64,000 bases of DNA, taken from the NCBI GenBank assembly GCA_965206395.1, contig CBDBJK010000033.1:124001-188000 (forward strand), written 5' to 3'. Positions 26,693 through 35,194 of this stretch are shown here, piece after piece (within the stretch, counting starts at the first letter, position 1; every line of letters begins with the position of its first letter). A program made the position numbers and the translations under genes. Below the pieces are notes generated by a model, which did no database searches, had not been told where the DNA came from, and saw only the letters and a list, made by a program, of their open reading frames with translations. Source of the DNA: CBDBJK01 sp965206395 (lineage in GTDB: Bacteria > Chloroflexota > Dehalococcoidia > Lucifugimonadales > CATOSD01).

Positions 26693-27592
26693 TTGAGAAT
26701 ACGTTTTCCTTCGAAGGCTATGACCTTAGCCCTGTTCTTTTCCATGTTTTCTGTCCTAGTTCTTGTAGCGTGTAGAGGGCCTCAGGGCCCTGCGGGTCTT
26801 GCTGGGTTCGCTGGCGCACCAGGGAATCCGGGTCTTCAAGGTGTGGAAGGTGTCGCAGGCGTGCCAGGTCTACCAGGCAATCTTGGCCCTCAGGGTGTTC
26901 AAGGACAGCCAGGCATTCCCGGTCTTCCAGGTATCGCTGGTATCCCCGGCGTTTCACCAGAAGCTAGTATCGTGTTGAGTCAGTCCGCACTTACGCTGGA
27001 ACAGCCATTGATAATCTGGGGTTCAGGGTTCCTGCCAGGCGAGCCTATTACGCTGTCATTAGTTGTTGATGACATCATAAGCTGGACGGTGGGAAGCCGC
27101 GATGCAGAACAGCCTATAGCTAATGCGGCTGGGGCTTTCTCGGCGAGCTATAATTCGATTATAGGCAGTGGTGGTGGTGAGAGGGATGTAATAACATCTA
27201 GAGCGCCGGGAATCAGGTCAATTGTTGCGATGGGCGAGGATGGCAGCAAGGCTAGCGCGCCTGTGGTGATTACAACGTCAGCCCCGCTCATGACAGCGCC
27301 TTCGAGTAGCCTTGCGTCGAATCCCACATTCGTAAACGGAGACGTTACTGTATGGGGCGCTGGATTCATGCCTAACGAGTTTGTGACTATCACAGTCTTG
27401 TCTGCGGTTGATGGCATTGATAAGCTCCTTGTTGGTGGCCCTACAAACGATTCTGGGGCATTTACACTAGAGGCCAGCCTTGCAGTGGGAGATGATGAAA
27501 CACCACTTGCTGCGGGAGTATTCACCATTATTGCTGTCGGAGACCTGGGTTCTGAGGCCACTGCGCCTTTGTTGGTACTGTCTGATAAGTAA
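26693..27592 (+). CDS. Lipoprotein with collagen-like Gly-X-Y repeats
   Basis: The 299-residue protein starts (TTG 26693, after GAGGGGG) with a lipoprotein signal peptide ending LVLVAC at Cys27. From residue 29 come 19 uninterrupted Gly-X-Y triplets, then two related beta-rich modules, each with a motif like VWG-GF-P-E--TI (IIWGSGFLPGEPITL and TVWGAGFMPNEFVTI). Collagen-like triplets form trimeric triple helices in other bacterial surface proteins. The likely form is an anchored trimeric stalk displaying beta-domain heads on the cell surface; adhesion is an inference. A clear terminator follows. Confidence 0.85.
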   Translation: MRIRFPSKAMTLALFFSMFSVLVLVACRGPQGPAGLAGFAGAPGNPGLQGVEGVAGVPGLPGNLGPQGVQGQPGIPGLPGIAGIPGVSPEASIVLSQSALTLEQPLIIWGSGFLPGEPITLSLVVDDIISWTVGSRDAEQPIANAAGAFSASYNSIIGSGGGERDVITSRAPGIRSIVAMGEDGSKASAPVVITTSAPLMTAPSSSLASNPTFVNGDVTVWGAGFMPNEFVTITVLSAVDGIDKLLVGGPTNDSGAFTLEASLAVGDDETPLAAGVFTIIAVGDLGSEATAPLLVLSDK

Positions 27593-27625
27593 AAGAGTTA
27601 GGCCCTTTATTTAGAAACGTTAGAG

Positions 27626-27658
27626 GCCCTCGTGTGAACACGAGGGCTTCTACTTTTT
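27626..27658 (+). terminator. Rho-independent terminator after the collagen-like gene
   Basis: A nine-base stem GCCCTCGTG/CACGAGGGC with a TGAA loop is followed by TTCTACTTTTT. Confidence 0.88.
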
Positions 27659-27988
27659 GCAAGCAATTCTCTGTCTTTATATTAGCCGTGGTAGGATTAC
27701 TGTTCCCTGCAGAAATAGCTAAATCTCAAGCATGACCGAGGGGCCTCCTTCTGCCTAAACTTCTACAATTAAGAAGGGAATTGTTTCCTCTCCACGTGGG
27801 AGAAGATTAACTTGAGGTCGAACACTTTGCAGCCCAACCTCATTGGTTTTCGAAGCAGATGACAGTAGCTGAATTATAGGCACCTGTTGATGTACAGTTT
27901 TGAACAATAATAAAAAGGATGATTAGGAAGAACGACTATGCGCTGGACAGAAGAAGCGCAGCTATGAGGATGCAGAGAGGTGTTACTA
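27659..27988. other. Gene-free region before the IS5-type element
   Basis: AT-richer sequence with no supported gene, repeat or structure apart from the TA target of the insertion at its end. Confidence 0.5.
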
Positions 27989-28807
27989 GGTTGTGTTGAC
28001 ATTTGGTGCATAATGGATACATGTCAACGACTGAATTACGCAATGAACAATGGTCGAAAATCCTTGAATTTCTGCGCTCATGCCCAGACCTCTACGTTGG
28101 AGAGGAGGACGATTGCAGGCGCTACGTCGAGGCCATCCTGTGGATGGCACGAAGTGGTGCTCCTTGGAGACTGCTGCCTGAGCACTACGGTCACTGGAAC
28201 AGCGTATATAAGCGCTTCGCACGCTGGTGTGAAAAGGGTGTATGGGAACGAATGCATCAGCATTTTGTGCAAGACCCCGATATGGAGCATGTCATCATTG
28301 ATAGCACTGTGATAGCACTGTGGTTCGCGCTCATCCCTGTGCTGCTGGAGCCTCCAAAAAAACGGTGGCCAATCGGCCCAAGCTCTTGGCCGGAGCCGAG
28401 GCGGGTTCAGTACCAAGATCCACGTGAGCGTGGATGGATTGGGCAACCCGTTGCGCTTTGAGCTCACAGCAGGTCAACGTCACGACATCACCCAGGCACA
28501 GGCATTGATAGCTGATTTCGAAACCGAGCATGTGATTGCTGATAAGGGATACGATTCGATGGATTTTCTCCAATGCATCCTGGGCAGGGGCGCGTTACCT
28601 GTGATTCCACCTCGGTCAAATCGAAAGACGCCACGAGAGTATGATGAGTACCTTTACCGAGAGCGCCACCTTGTGGAGTGTTTCATCAACAAGATCAAGC
28701 ACTACCGGCATATCTTCTCTCGCTTTGACAAGCTGTCATCGCGTTTCCTGGGATTCTTGAACTTCGTCGGTGCTCTCATATGGCTCAGATGAAATGTCAA
28801 CACAACC
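27989..28807 (+). mobile_element. IS5 family (IS427-like) element, copy 1, decayed
   Basis: The 819-bp element starts GGTTGTGTTGACATTT and ends with its inverted copy, with CTA/TAG flanks (TA shared). A second copy of 831 bp lies inverted at 49606-50436. Its right end supplies the last base of the stop codon of the CorC-like gene at 28807. Confidence 0.9.
28021..28792 (+). pseudogene. IS5 family transposase, frameshifted by an 11-bp duplication
   Basis: The first part starts MSTTELRNEQWSKILEFL and has the N-terminal domain and the first DDE Asp in VIIDSTV. There the 11-bp word GATAGCACTGT is present twice, shifting the frame. The downstream frames contain RAHPCAAGA and, after an A7 run, GQSAQALGRSRGGFSTKIHVSVDGLGNPL split from the end part with IADKGYDS and the terminal ECFINKIKHYRHIFSRFDK region. 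IS427-like elements normally use only one frameshift, at the A run, so the duplication makes this copy inactive. Confidence 0.85.
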
Positions 28808-30081
28808 TAGCGTTGCCTGGAATCCTGGGGAACGGACTTGACGACTCGCAGTCGTTTGAGCCTCCGGCCAACTGTTGAAAGAACCTCGATTTTAATGCCA
28901 TCGTACTCAACGAGGTCTCCTTGGCTGGGTATCTTGCCAAGTTGTTGATAGACAAACCCTCCGACCGTATCAAATCCTCCACCTTCTACTGAAACACCAA
29001 GAAGGTCGTTAAGCTGGTCAATGCTCACACGAGCGTCCAACAGCAATTCGTTATCGCCAACCGATTCAACCTCTGGCTCTCCAACATCGAATTCGTCCTG
29101 AATCTCACCAACGATCTCCTCCAGAAGGTCTTCGATCGTGACGAGGCCGGACACCCCCCCATATTCGTCCACAACAATTGCCATATGCACGCGAACCTGC
29201 TGGAACTCGTTAAGCAACTCTTCTAGGGATTTAGATTCTGGTATGAACAAAGGCGGACGGATAACATTTTCGATACGAATCGCTGATATTCCATTGCTTT
29301 CGACTATATGGCGCAGCAAATCTCTAGCATATGCGATGCCCTCGATGCGATCTAAATCACCACTATAGATGGGAATTCTGCTGTGCCCGCCTGTTATCAT
29401 CAGGTCCACCAGATCAGCAATCGGGATGTCTGCCTCAGCAGCGATCATATCGACCCGGGGAACCATGATTTCGCGTGCGATGGTCTTGTCGAGCCCAACA
29501 ATGCCCTTAATCATTCGCACCTCACGCTCGTCAAGAGGCTCTCCGTCTGATTCGAGCGACAAGCTAAGCTCGGCAGAAATAATATCAGGGACAGAGTTGG
29601 GGTTGTTAACGCTCGCTCCCAAGATTCGTTGATTCAAATAAACCTCAACAGTCAGGACTGGGTTGAGCAATAAGGCCAGTAGGCGAGCAAGTGGTGCAAT
29701 CCTGAGCGCGATTCGCTCGCCATGTGAGGCAGCCAGCGCCTTCGAGATGCCGTGAATCACGCCCAGGAGCATGAGCGTAGCCAGTGCCGCTATCGACACT
29801 AATGTCCATCTTACGTCTGCCACTGCCACGACCAAAGCTACAGTGGAGAGGAGACTCGCAGAGGAGGCCAGGGCCAGAAGCAGGGGTAGCGCGCCGGTAG
29901 AGCCTGTTGGCGATGTGAAGAGGCCAGCCAAGGCAATCGAACCTGACACACTTCGTGACACAAGACGCTGTGCGCGGTCTCGGCGAACTGATGCTATGCA
30001 GGCCTCACCTACGGAAAAGACGACAAAGAAAGCAAGAGAGGCGGCGAGAGCTATCGCTGGTAAAATACTATCGCTCTCCAT
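28807..30081 (-). CDS. CNNM/CorC-HlyC family membrane protein with CBS pair
   Basis: The 424-residue protein has an N-terminal DUF21/CNNM membrane domain (residues 1 to about 190). A pair of CBS domains (about 205-330) follows, starting REIMVPRVDMIAAEADIP and including HMAIVVDEYGGVSGLVTIEDLLEEIVGEIQDE split over two strands. A C-terminal CorC_HlyC domain ends near residue 420. The family covers Mg2+ or Co2+ efflux proteins and so-called haemolysins. The stop codon TAG is completed by the first base of the adjoining IS5-type element, so the original C-terminus may have been a little different. It is followed upstream by glmU in the same orientation, 64 bases away. Confidence 0.9.
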   Translation of the reverse strand: MESDSILPAIALAASLAFFVVFSVGEACIASVRRDRAQRLVSRSVSGSIALAGLFTSPTGSTGALPLLLALASSASLLSTVALVVAVADVRWTLVSIAALATLMLLGVIHGISKALAASHGERIALRIAPLARLLALLLNPVLTVEVYLNQRILGASVNNPNSVPDIISAELSLSLESDGEPLDEREVRMIKGIVGLDKTIAREIMVPRVDMIAAEADIPIADLVDLMITGGHSRIPIYSGDLDRIEGIAYARDLLRHIVESNGISAIRIENVIRPPLFIPESKSLEELLNEFQQVRVHMAIVVDEYGGVSGLVTIEDLLEEIVGEIQDEFDVGEPEVESVGDNELLLDARVSIDQLNDLLGVSVEGGGFDTVGGFVYQQLGKIPSQGDLVEYDGIKIEVLSTVGRRLKRLRVVKSVPQDSRQR

Positions 30082-30145
30082 TTCTGATCACCATGTCTGA
30101 ATCTAAGCGTTGATAACAGAATGCCAACCGGCGGCGGAGACAAAG

Positions 30146-31504
30146 TCAGTCTTTTTCTGCCTTCTTCTTTTTGGGTAGCGTCCTGGCGGGCATACCGATG
30201 GCAACCATATCAGGCGGCACATCCCTGGTCACGACCGAACCCGCTCCGGTAGATGCGCGAGCGCCTATGTCAACCGGGGCCACCAGCATCGTGTCAGAGC
30301 CAATAAAAGCGTCGTCGCCTATCGTCGTCTGGTTTTTGTCATCGCCATCGAAATTGCAGGTGACGGTGCCTGCGCCGATGTTCACGTTGGCTCCCAATTG
30401 TGCGTCGCCGATGTAGCTGAAATGCCCCGATTTTGTTCCAGGGCCAAGATGACTGTTCTTGACTTCGGCGAAATTGCCTATATGCACGTCGCTCTCAAGG
30501 TGAGTGCCGGGACGTATGTGGCTGAAAGGCCCTACGTCCACACCTTCGCTCAACGTGGAGCCTTCGACAAACGAGGCTATTATCTTGCAGCTGTTGCCAA
30601 TGGTTGAGTCTTCAACTATTGAGTTTGGGCCTATCTCGCAATTTGCGCCTATATGCGAACGTCCGATGATGTGAGTGTTCGGAAGCACCGTCGTGTCCTC
30701 GCCCAGTTCGGCGGACGCTCCTATGTAAACCGATGCAGGGTCTGGCATGGTGACGCCGTTCAGCATCCAGCGCGCCCTAATGCGCTGTCGCAGCACGGCC
30801 TCGGCTTCAGCCAACTGCACGCGGTTATTTATTCCGATAATCTCATTAGCATCGTGAGAGAGAACGGATTCAACCAGCATACCTTGCTGGACGGCCCTGG
30901 CTATCAGGTCTGTTAGGAATATTTCTCCCCGAGGCGACGGAGGCAGGCTTGCAAGGTTTTCCCAGAGCCAGGCGGCTCGGAAACAATAGACTCCGCAGTT
31001 CACCTCTGTGATGGCGAGCGTTGGCTCATCTGCTTCGCTCATTTCGACGATTCCGGTAATGCTTCCTGAAGACGACCTCAGCACTCGACCGAAGTCGTCG
31101 GGATTGACAAGTGTAGATGTCAGTAAAGTGATGCAGGCCTCTTTTTCATCATGAAGCATGACCATCTCGCCAATAGTCTCAGGTTGGATTAACGGCATGT
31201 CGCCATACACTACAACGATGTTATCCGCATCCCGCAAGGCAGTGCGTGCCTGAAGCAGAGCATGGCCGCTGCCGAGTGGCTCTGACTGCTCGGCATAAAT
31301 TACCTTGCTGCCCAGGGTTTCTCTAATCAGACGGGAGTCTTGAGGAACGACGACCGCCACAGGACTGAGATTTGTAGCCTTGGCAGTGTTTATCACCAGG
31401 CTCACCATTTCCATGCCACAGATGCGGTGGAGGACTTTGGGAGTCTGCGACCTCATGCGGGTGCCTTTGCCCGCCGCGAGAATTGCGGCTGCGTGTGTAG
31501 TCAT
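30146..31504 (-). CDS. glmU: Bifunctional UDP-GlcNAc pyrophosphorylase / GlcN-1-P acetyltransferase
   Basis: The 452-residue protein has the N-terminal nucleotidyltransferase domain with AAILAAGKGTRMRS at residues 6-19 and VVYGDMPLI for metal and UTP binding. The C-terminal left-handed beta-helix starts near residue 250 with the hexapeptide repeats (IGRSHIGANCEIGPNSIVEDS). The acetyltransferase signature GNFAEVKNSHLGPGTKSGHFSYIGDA is present. It makes UDP-N-acetylglucosamine for cell-wall or glycan synthesis in the cytoplasm. Length and motifs match intact GlmU. Confidence 0.95.
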   Translation of the reverse strand: MTTHAAAILAAGKGTRMRSQTPKVLHRICGMEMVSLVINTAKATNLSPVAVVVPQDSRLIRETLGSKVIYAEQSEPLGSGHALLQARTALRDADNIVVVYGDMPLIQPETIGEMVMLHDEKEACITLLTSTLVNPDDFGRVLRSSSGSITGIVEMSEADEPTLAITEVNCGVYCFRAAWLWENLASLPPSPRGEIFLTDLIARAVQQGMLVESVLSHDANEIIGINNRVQLAEAEAVLRQRIRARWMLNGVTMPDPASVYIGASAELGEDTTVLPNTHIIGRSHIGANCEIGPNSIVEDSTIGNSCKIIASFVEGSTLSEGVDVGPFSHIRPGTHLESDVHIGNFAEVKNSHLGPGTKSGHFSYIGDAQLGANVNIGAGTVTCNFDGDDKNQTTIGDDAFIGSDTMLVAPVDIGARASTGAGSVVTRDVPPDMVAIGMPARTLPKKKKAEKD

Positions 31505-31719
31505 GGGCTAGAAACCAAAAATGTCTAACGCAAGGGCTTTACAGCTTTGCGATAGACACCTGGAGGGAGAATGTTTATCTGAAGAATCGTCCACTTCACA
31601 AAAATATTATCAGAACGGCAACGCCTGTGTCAAGGGAGGCTGCACGGTAGAGAAGTATAAGACTATGAAACGGTGAATCGCACGACTGTGGATGTGCAAC
31701 GATTATGTCAGTAGGTAGG

Positions 31720-33141
31720 TGTTCAGTGAAAATGTCAGTCCATGAGGACATTGACATTGACGGCAACGGAACAGAAGCGGTTACAGGTATTGGCAGGTGT
31801 GTTGGAAGGTCGGTTAAAGGTGACCGAAGCCTCTGGTTTGATGGGAGTGAGCGAGCGCCACGCATGGCGACTACTGGCAGCATTCAGAAAGGAAGGAGTT
31901 GCTGCCTTAGCTCACGGGAACAGGGGCAGGACGCCAACGATCTCCACGGACCCAGCAATTCGGGATCGTGTCAGGGGCCTGGCCAAGGGGACTTATGCAG
32001 GACTCAACCACACACATCTGACTGAGCTGCTGGAGGAGCGGGAGGGCATCGACTTGTCACGATCCACGGTCAGACGGATCCTGCTGTCGGGCGGGATCAA
32101 GAGCCCACGCAAACGCAGGGCTCCGAAGCATCACAGCAGGCGTGTGAGGTATCCCCAAGAAGGCATGCTGCTGCAGATTGATGGCAGCAAGCATGACTGG
32201 CTCCAAGGCCGTGGCCCCTACCTCACGCTCATCGCAGCCATAGACGATGCCACAGGCACCGTCCCCTTCGCCCTCTTCCGCGACCAAGAGGACGCTCACG
32301 GATACCTGTTAATGCTCAGGTCTATCATCCAGGACAAGGGCGTCCCTATGGCCCTCTACAGTGACAGACACGGCATATTCCAACGCTCACCCAAAGAGCC
32401 TGAATCGTTGGAAGAGCAACTTCGAGGCAGACGTGACCCCACCCAGTTTGGAAGAGCGCTTCAGGAATTGGGAATAGAACTCATCCTGGCCTACACTCCA
32501 CAGGCTAAAGGCCGAGTCGAGCGCCTCTTCGGCACTCTCCAGGACCGGTTGGTCTCCGAGATGCGGTTGGCTGGCGCCACTACCGCACAACAGGCCAACA
32601 ACATTCTGTGGCGACTTCTACCCGACTTCAACCGGCGCTTCGGTGTCTGCGCTGCACAGCAAGGTTCGGCCTATCGTCAACTATCGGCAGACCTGTCGCT
32701 GGATAGTGTGCTTTGCTTCAAGTACCTGCGTACTGTGGCCAACGACAATACCGTGCGGTTCAACTCCACTACACTCCAACTCCTACCCGACGCACACCGT
32801 GCTAGCTATGCAAGGGCCACAGTGGAGGTCCAGGAACGTCTTGACGGCAGCCTGGTCGTTGTCCACGCAGGTAAGACAATCGGCAGTCAGCCAGCTCCCT
32901 CCTCGCCTGTCACGCTCAGAGCGCGCAATGGCCGAAGGGCCACAGGTACAATCAACACCGAGGGTCCAATCGATGCTGCTCTTGACCCTGTTGGGAACCC
33001 AACAGGGTCAAGAAAACAGGCTTCGGTGCCGCCAGCAACCCCGAAGACCAAACGGTCCAACAAACCTGGCCCCGACCACCCGTGGCGGAGAAAGCTACTG
33101 ACATAATCATTGAACAATTAGACTGACATATTCACTGGACA
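31720..33141 (+). mobile_element. ISNCY/IS1202-like insertion sequence
   Basis: The element has terminal inverted repeats of 21 bases with two mismatches, beginning TGTTCAGTGAAAATGTCAGT on the left. I find no clear target duplication. It carries one full-length transposase gene and marks the left edge of the mobile-element cluster. Confidence 0.85.
31742..33106 (+). CDS. ISNCY-type transposase (rve/DDE integrase core)
   Basis: The 454-residue protein has an N-terminal helix-turn-helix of about 65 residues (GRLKVTEASGLMGVSERHAWR). A second HTH follows (DLSRSTVRRILLSGG). The DDE core has QIDGSKHDWL, LYSDRHGIF and QAKGRVERLFGTLQDRLVSE, which carry the three catalytic acids. The C-terminal beta part resembles IS481/IS1202 transposases. 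The frame is intact. Confidence 0.88.
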   Translation: MRTLTLTATEQKRLQVLAGVLEGRLKVTEASGLMGVSERHAWRLLAAFRKEGVAALAHGNRGRTPTISTDPAIRDRVRGLAKGTYAGLNHTHLTELLEEREGIDLSRSTVRRILLSGGIKSPRKRRAPKHHSRRVRYPQEGMLLQIDGSKHDWLQGRGPYLTLIAAIDDATGTVPFALFRDQEDAHGYLLMLRSIIQDKGVPMALYSDRHGIFQRSPKEPESLEEQLRGRRDPTQFGRALQELGIELILAYTPQAKGRVERLFGTLQDRLVSEMRLAGATTAQQANNILWRLLPDFNRRFGVCAAQQGSAYRQLSADLSLDSVLCFKYLRTVANDNTVRFNSTTLQLLPDAHRASYARATVEVQERLDGSLVVVHAGKTIGSQPAPSSPVTLRARNGRRATGTINTEGPIDAALDPVGNPTGSRKQASVPPATPKTKRSNKPGPDHPWRRKLLT

Positions 33142-33164
33142 ACAACATCGAATGGCGTCGGTAC

Positions 33165-33193
33165 TTGACAAGCCACTGCCTATAGTGTACACT
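33165..33193 (+). promoter_or_regulatory. Candidate promoter with palindromic operator upstream of the AlpA-like gene
   Basis: TTGACA at 33165-33170 is followed after 17 bases by TACACT at 33188-33193. The perfect 10-bp palindrome AGTGTACACT (33184-33193) covers the -10 region, a position suited to repression. It lies about 90 bases upstream of the gene at 33284. A TATAAT also occurs at about 33220. Confidence 0.4.
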
Positions 33194-33283
33194 TTGGGCT
33201 TTTTTACTACATATTGTGGTATAATAGTGGCAGTCAATAAGCCGCCGAGCAGACGCGAGTGCAGCTTAATTAGGAGGGCGATC

Positions 33284-33472
33284 GTGCAGAGACAGATTCT
33301 CCGCTTAAAGGACGTTGTCGAGCTCGTCGGCCTGGGCAAAACGACAATCTGGCGCCGGATGCGGGCCGGTGAGTTCCCGCCGGCCCTACGGTTGGGCGGG
33401 CCGCAAACGCGGGCCGTCGGATGGAAGGTGACAGACGTGGAGGCATGGCTTGAGCAGCGAAGGGCAACTTAA
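33284..33472 (+). CDS. AlpA family DNA-binding protein (excisionase-like)
   Basis: The 62-residue protein is an AlpA/MerR-like winged HTH: LRLKDVVELVGLGKTTIWRRM then GEFPPALRLGG and WKVTDVEAWLEQRR. It starts at GTG 33284 behind TAGGAGGG. AlpA proteins activate excision or regulate early genes in integrated elements. As the first gene after the ISNCY element it heads a string of small phage-like genes in the same direction; no integrase is seen in the window, so the element may no longer excise. Confidence 0.88.
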   Translation: MQRQILRLKDVVELVGLGKTTIWRRMRAGEFPPALRLGGPQTRAVGWKVTDVEAWLEQRRAT

Positions 33473-34046
33473 CGCGCCCCACTTTCCCATCTTGATGCGC
33501 TCGCGGGCGGGTATCTCAAGGACGATGGAACGGTAGTCGTTGACATGGATGCGCTTCTAGGTGCGCCCGTTGGCGATAGTTGAACAGAGCTGAAGTGCTA
33601 CGTGGGATGTTGATGTAAGATTTAGCAGACCGATGTGCGGGCCGCATAGCCGCTGGCGCGCATCGAGTATCACCTGCGGAGTGATGCGCCGTAGGTACCA
33701 GGAACCGGAGATACTCCGGAGGGGCCTTTGCCAGCCATGCATCAGGGCCGCCGTTAAAGGGATGAGGTTACCGGCTGGATGCGCCTGAAGCGCGCAGTGG
33801 TTTGAAGTTGATCCCGACTAGCTGGATGCTCAGATTGCAGCTAGGCCCGAATGTCCCAAAGTCGGCTCCGGCGACGGACATGGGCGGACGCCAACCCTTA
33901 GCCGAATTTTTCTTCGGCGTAGGGTAGGCCCCCCGTTCGCCCAGCCAGAACCCAAGTCCCACCAGCAACGGAACTTAGAAACAAGATACAGGATACAGAT
34001 ACAGAATCTAGGCCCGGAATTCGCCCAAAACCAGGGGAAGGGAACC
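33473..34046. other. Gene-poor stretch inside the phage-like module
   Basis: No credible coding region is found. In the AlpA frame a readable peptide (LDALAGGYLKDDGTVVVDM) follows the stop codon up to about 33580 and could be a relic of an older gene. The rest shows only short frames on either strand. Confidence 0.4.
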
Positions 34047-34151
34047 ATGGGTAAGCAACGCCGGACCCAAGAGGAAATGGGCGCTAAGGGCGCTGGCAAG
34101 GGAGGGACGGTAAGCGGTACACGCCCAAGCGCACGGGAAACGAATCAGTAA
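34047..34151 (+). CDS. Small hypothetical basic peptide
   Basis: A 34-codon frame starts MGKQRRTQEEMGAKGAGKGG behind GGGGAAGGGAA. It ends just before the zinc-ribbon gene, with which it could be coupled. Composition is Gly- and Lys-rich and likely disordered. Support is only the ribosome-binding site and position. Confidence 0.35.
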   Translation: MGKQRRTQEEMGAKGAGKGGTVSGTRPSARETNQ

Positions 34152-34162
34152 TGGAGGACGGA

Positions 34163-34441
34163 ATGGATAAGAATCTGGTAGTGAGCTTGGATGAAATCAA
34201 GGGAATCCGCCTACAGTGCAAGGAGTGCGGGAGTGAGGCCGTGGTTATCCCGACTAACCCCTACAAACTTGAACACACTTGTCCACAAGGCCACCCATGG
34301 CAGGAGGAGCGATTGAGTAATGGGGAAGACTACATTTACCTATTCCTACGTGCTCTCCAGCGGCTTATCGAGTCACCCGCGCCGTTCAAGGCCGTTCGAT
34401 TGGAGATTGACGCCAAGCTTGCCGAGGGCCGCAATGAGTAG
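34163..34441 (+). CDS. Small zinc-ribbon protein of the phage-like module
   Basis: This protein of about 92 residues carries one treble-clef-like zinc ribbon: CKECG near residue 14 and CPQGHPW near residue 35, joined by a short beta hairpin. A helical C-terminus follows. The ATG at 34163 is preferred because GGAGG lies just upstream; an in-frame ATG at 34151 overlaps the preceding small frame. The next gene starts eight bases before its end. Function is unknown; nucleic-acid or protein binding is the normal role for such ribbons. Confidence 0.6.
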   Translation: MDKNLVVSLDEIKGIRLQCKECGSEAVVIPTNPYKLEHTCPQGHPWQEERLSNGEDYIYLFLRALQRLIESPAPFKAVRLEIDAKLAEGRNE

Positions 34442-34733
34442 CCACAACTACGCCGGCTGCCAAGACCCAGCCTGTGACCTATGCACCGCCCACGGTGCTG
34501 GCAAGGCTAAGGCGCTATTCGAGTGCGCCATCGCTGCCTGCCATATGAGCGCTACCCCTGAGTGTAGGTGCTCACCGTGCGTGGGCCTACGGTATGCCAT
34601 CCACTCCATGAGTCAGGGCGAGCCAGGGCCAAGCGCACCAACGCCTGAGCTCGGGCTGTGTACGGGCCTTGGCCCTGGGTGCCACCATGAGGGGATGTTA
34701 GTTAACTCATTGTGTGAACGGTGCTGGGTATGA
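34434..34733 (+). CDS. Cysteine-rich hypothetical protein
   Basis: The 99-residue protein has thirteen or so Cys residues in pairs (CQDPACDLC, CRCSPC, CTGLGPGCHHEG, CERC), which suggests two or three zinc knuckles. It overlaps the preceding gene by eight bases and the following gene by three to four bases, so all three are translated as a unit. No family is recognised. Confidence 0.55.
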   Translation: MSSHNYAGCQDPACDLCTAHGAGKAKALFECAIAACHMSATPECRCSPCVGLRYAIHSMSQGEPGPSAPTPELGLCTGLGPGCHHEGMLVNSLCERCWV

Positions 34734-35089
34734 CGACGCCGAAGTACTTGACGACTACTCAAGCCTGCTCCTGCCCTGGCTACTGGTACCGCCGGACCTG
34801 CAAGCACGTTATCGCCTATCGTGAGGCCGTGGCCTTGGTGCAAGCCCAGGACGTGTTCAACCGAGAGTGTTCACCACAATCACCCATAGGCGTCAACTTG
34901 ACGCCTATGGGTGAGGGCCAATTCACGCATAGGGGACAATCTGTCCCCTATCGGTGGTCGGGCCAATTCACCATAGAGGACAGATTGTCCGGTATGGTGA
35001 AGACCATACCTGAGCGGGTGTTGACGGTGGAGCGTTTGGTGGAGGCACAGGAGCGCAGAGACATTTACAGTCTTTTATTACTAGCATAA
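34730..35089 (+). CDS. SWIM zinc-finger protein
   Basis: The 119-residue protein has a SWIM-type zinc motif near its start: CSCPGYWYRRTCKHVIAYR (C-x-C-...-C-x-H). SWIM domains bind DNA or proteins. The second half (residues about 50-105) is encoded by DNA packed with palindromes (34881-35010), which gives repeated peptide words (GEGQFTHRGQS and SGQFTIEDRLS). The ATG overlaps the TGA of the Cys-rich gene. Its role is unknown; it belongs to the small-protein block ahead of the packaging genes. Confidence 0.7.
   Translation: MTTPKYLTTTQACSCPGYWYRRTCKHVIAYREAVALVQAQDVFNRECSPQSPIGVNLTPMGEGQFTHRGQSVPYRWSGQFTIEDRLSGMVKTIPERVLTVERLVEAQERRDIYSLLLLA
34881..35010. repeat. Cluster of four palindromes inside the SWIM gene
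   Basis: Palindrome 1 (34881-34913) has perfect 16-base arms and a one-base centre. Palindrome 2 (34929-34951) has perfect ten-base arms (ATAGGGGACA) around three bases. Palindrome 3 (34970-34998) has 13-base arms with two mismatches. Palindrome 4 (34991-35010) has perfect eight-base arms (GGTATGGT) with a GAAG loop and shares an arm with palindrome 3. Palindromes 2 and 3 sit in diverged direct repeats of about 40 bases that start GGGCCAATTCAC. Confidence 0.85.
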
Positions 35090-35194
35090 TAAAATCCATG
35101 AGCAAGGCTATGGGTAAGGGGACCCCTGCCCCGAATTCGATGTTCCACAGGGGGCATCGGGGGTGGGTGTTCCGTGTAAAAGGGAGTGTTTTGA

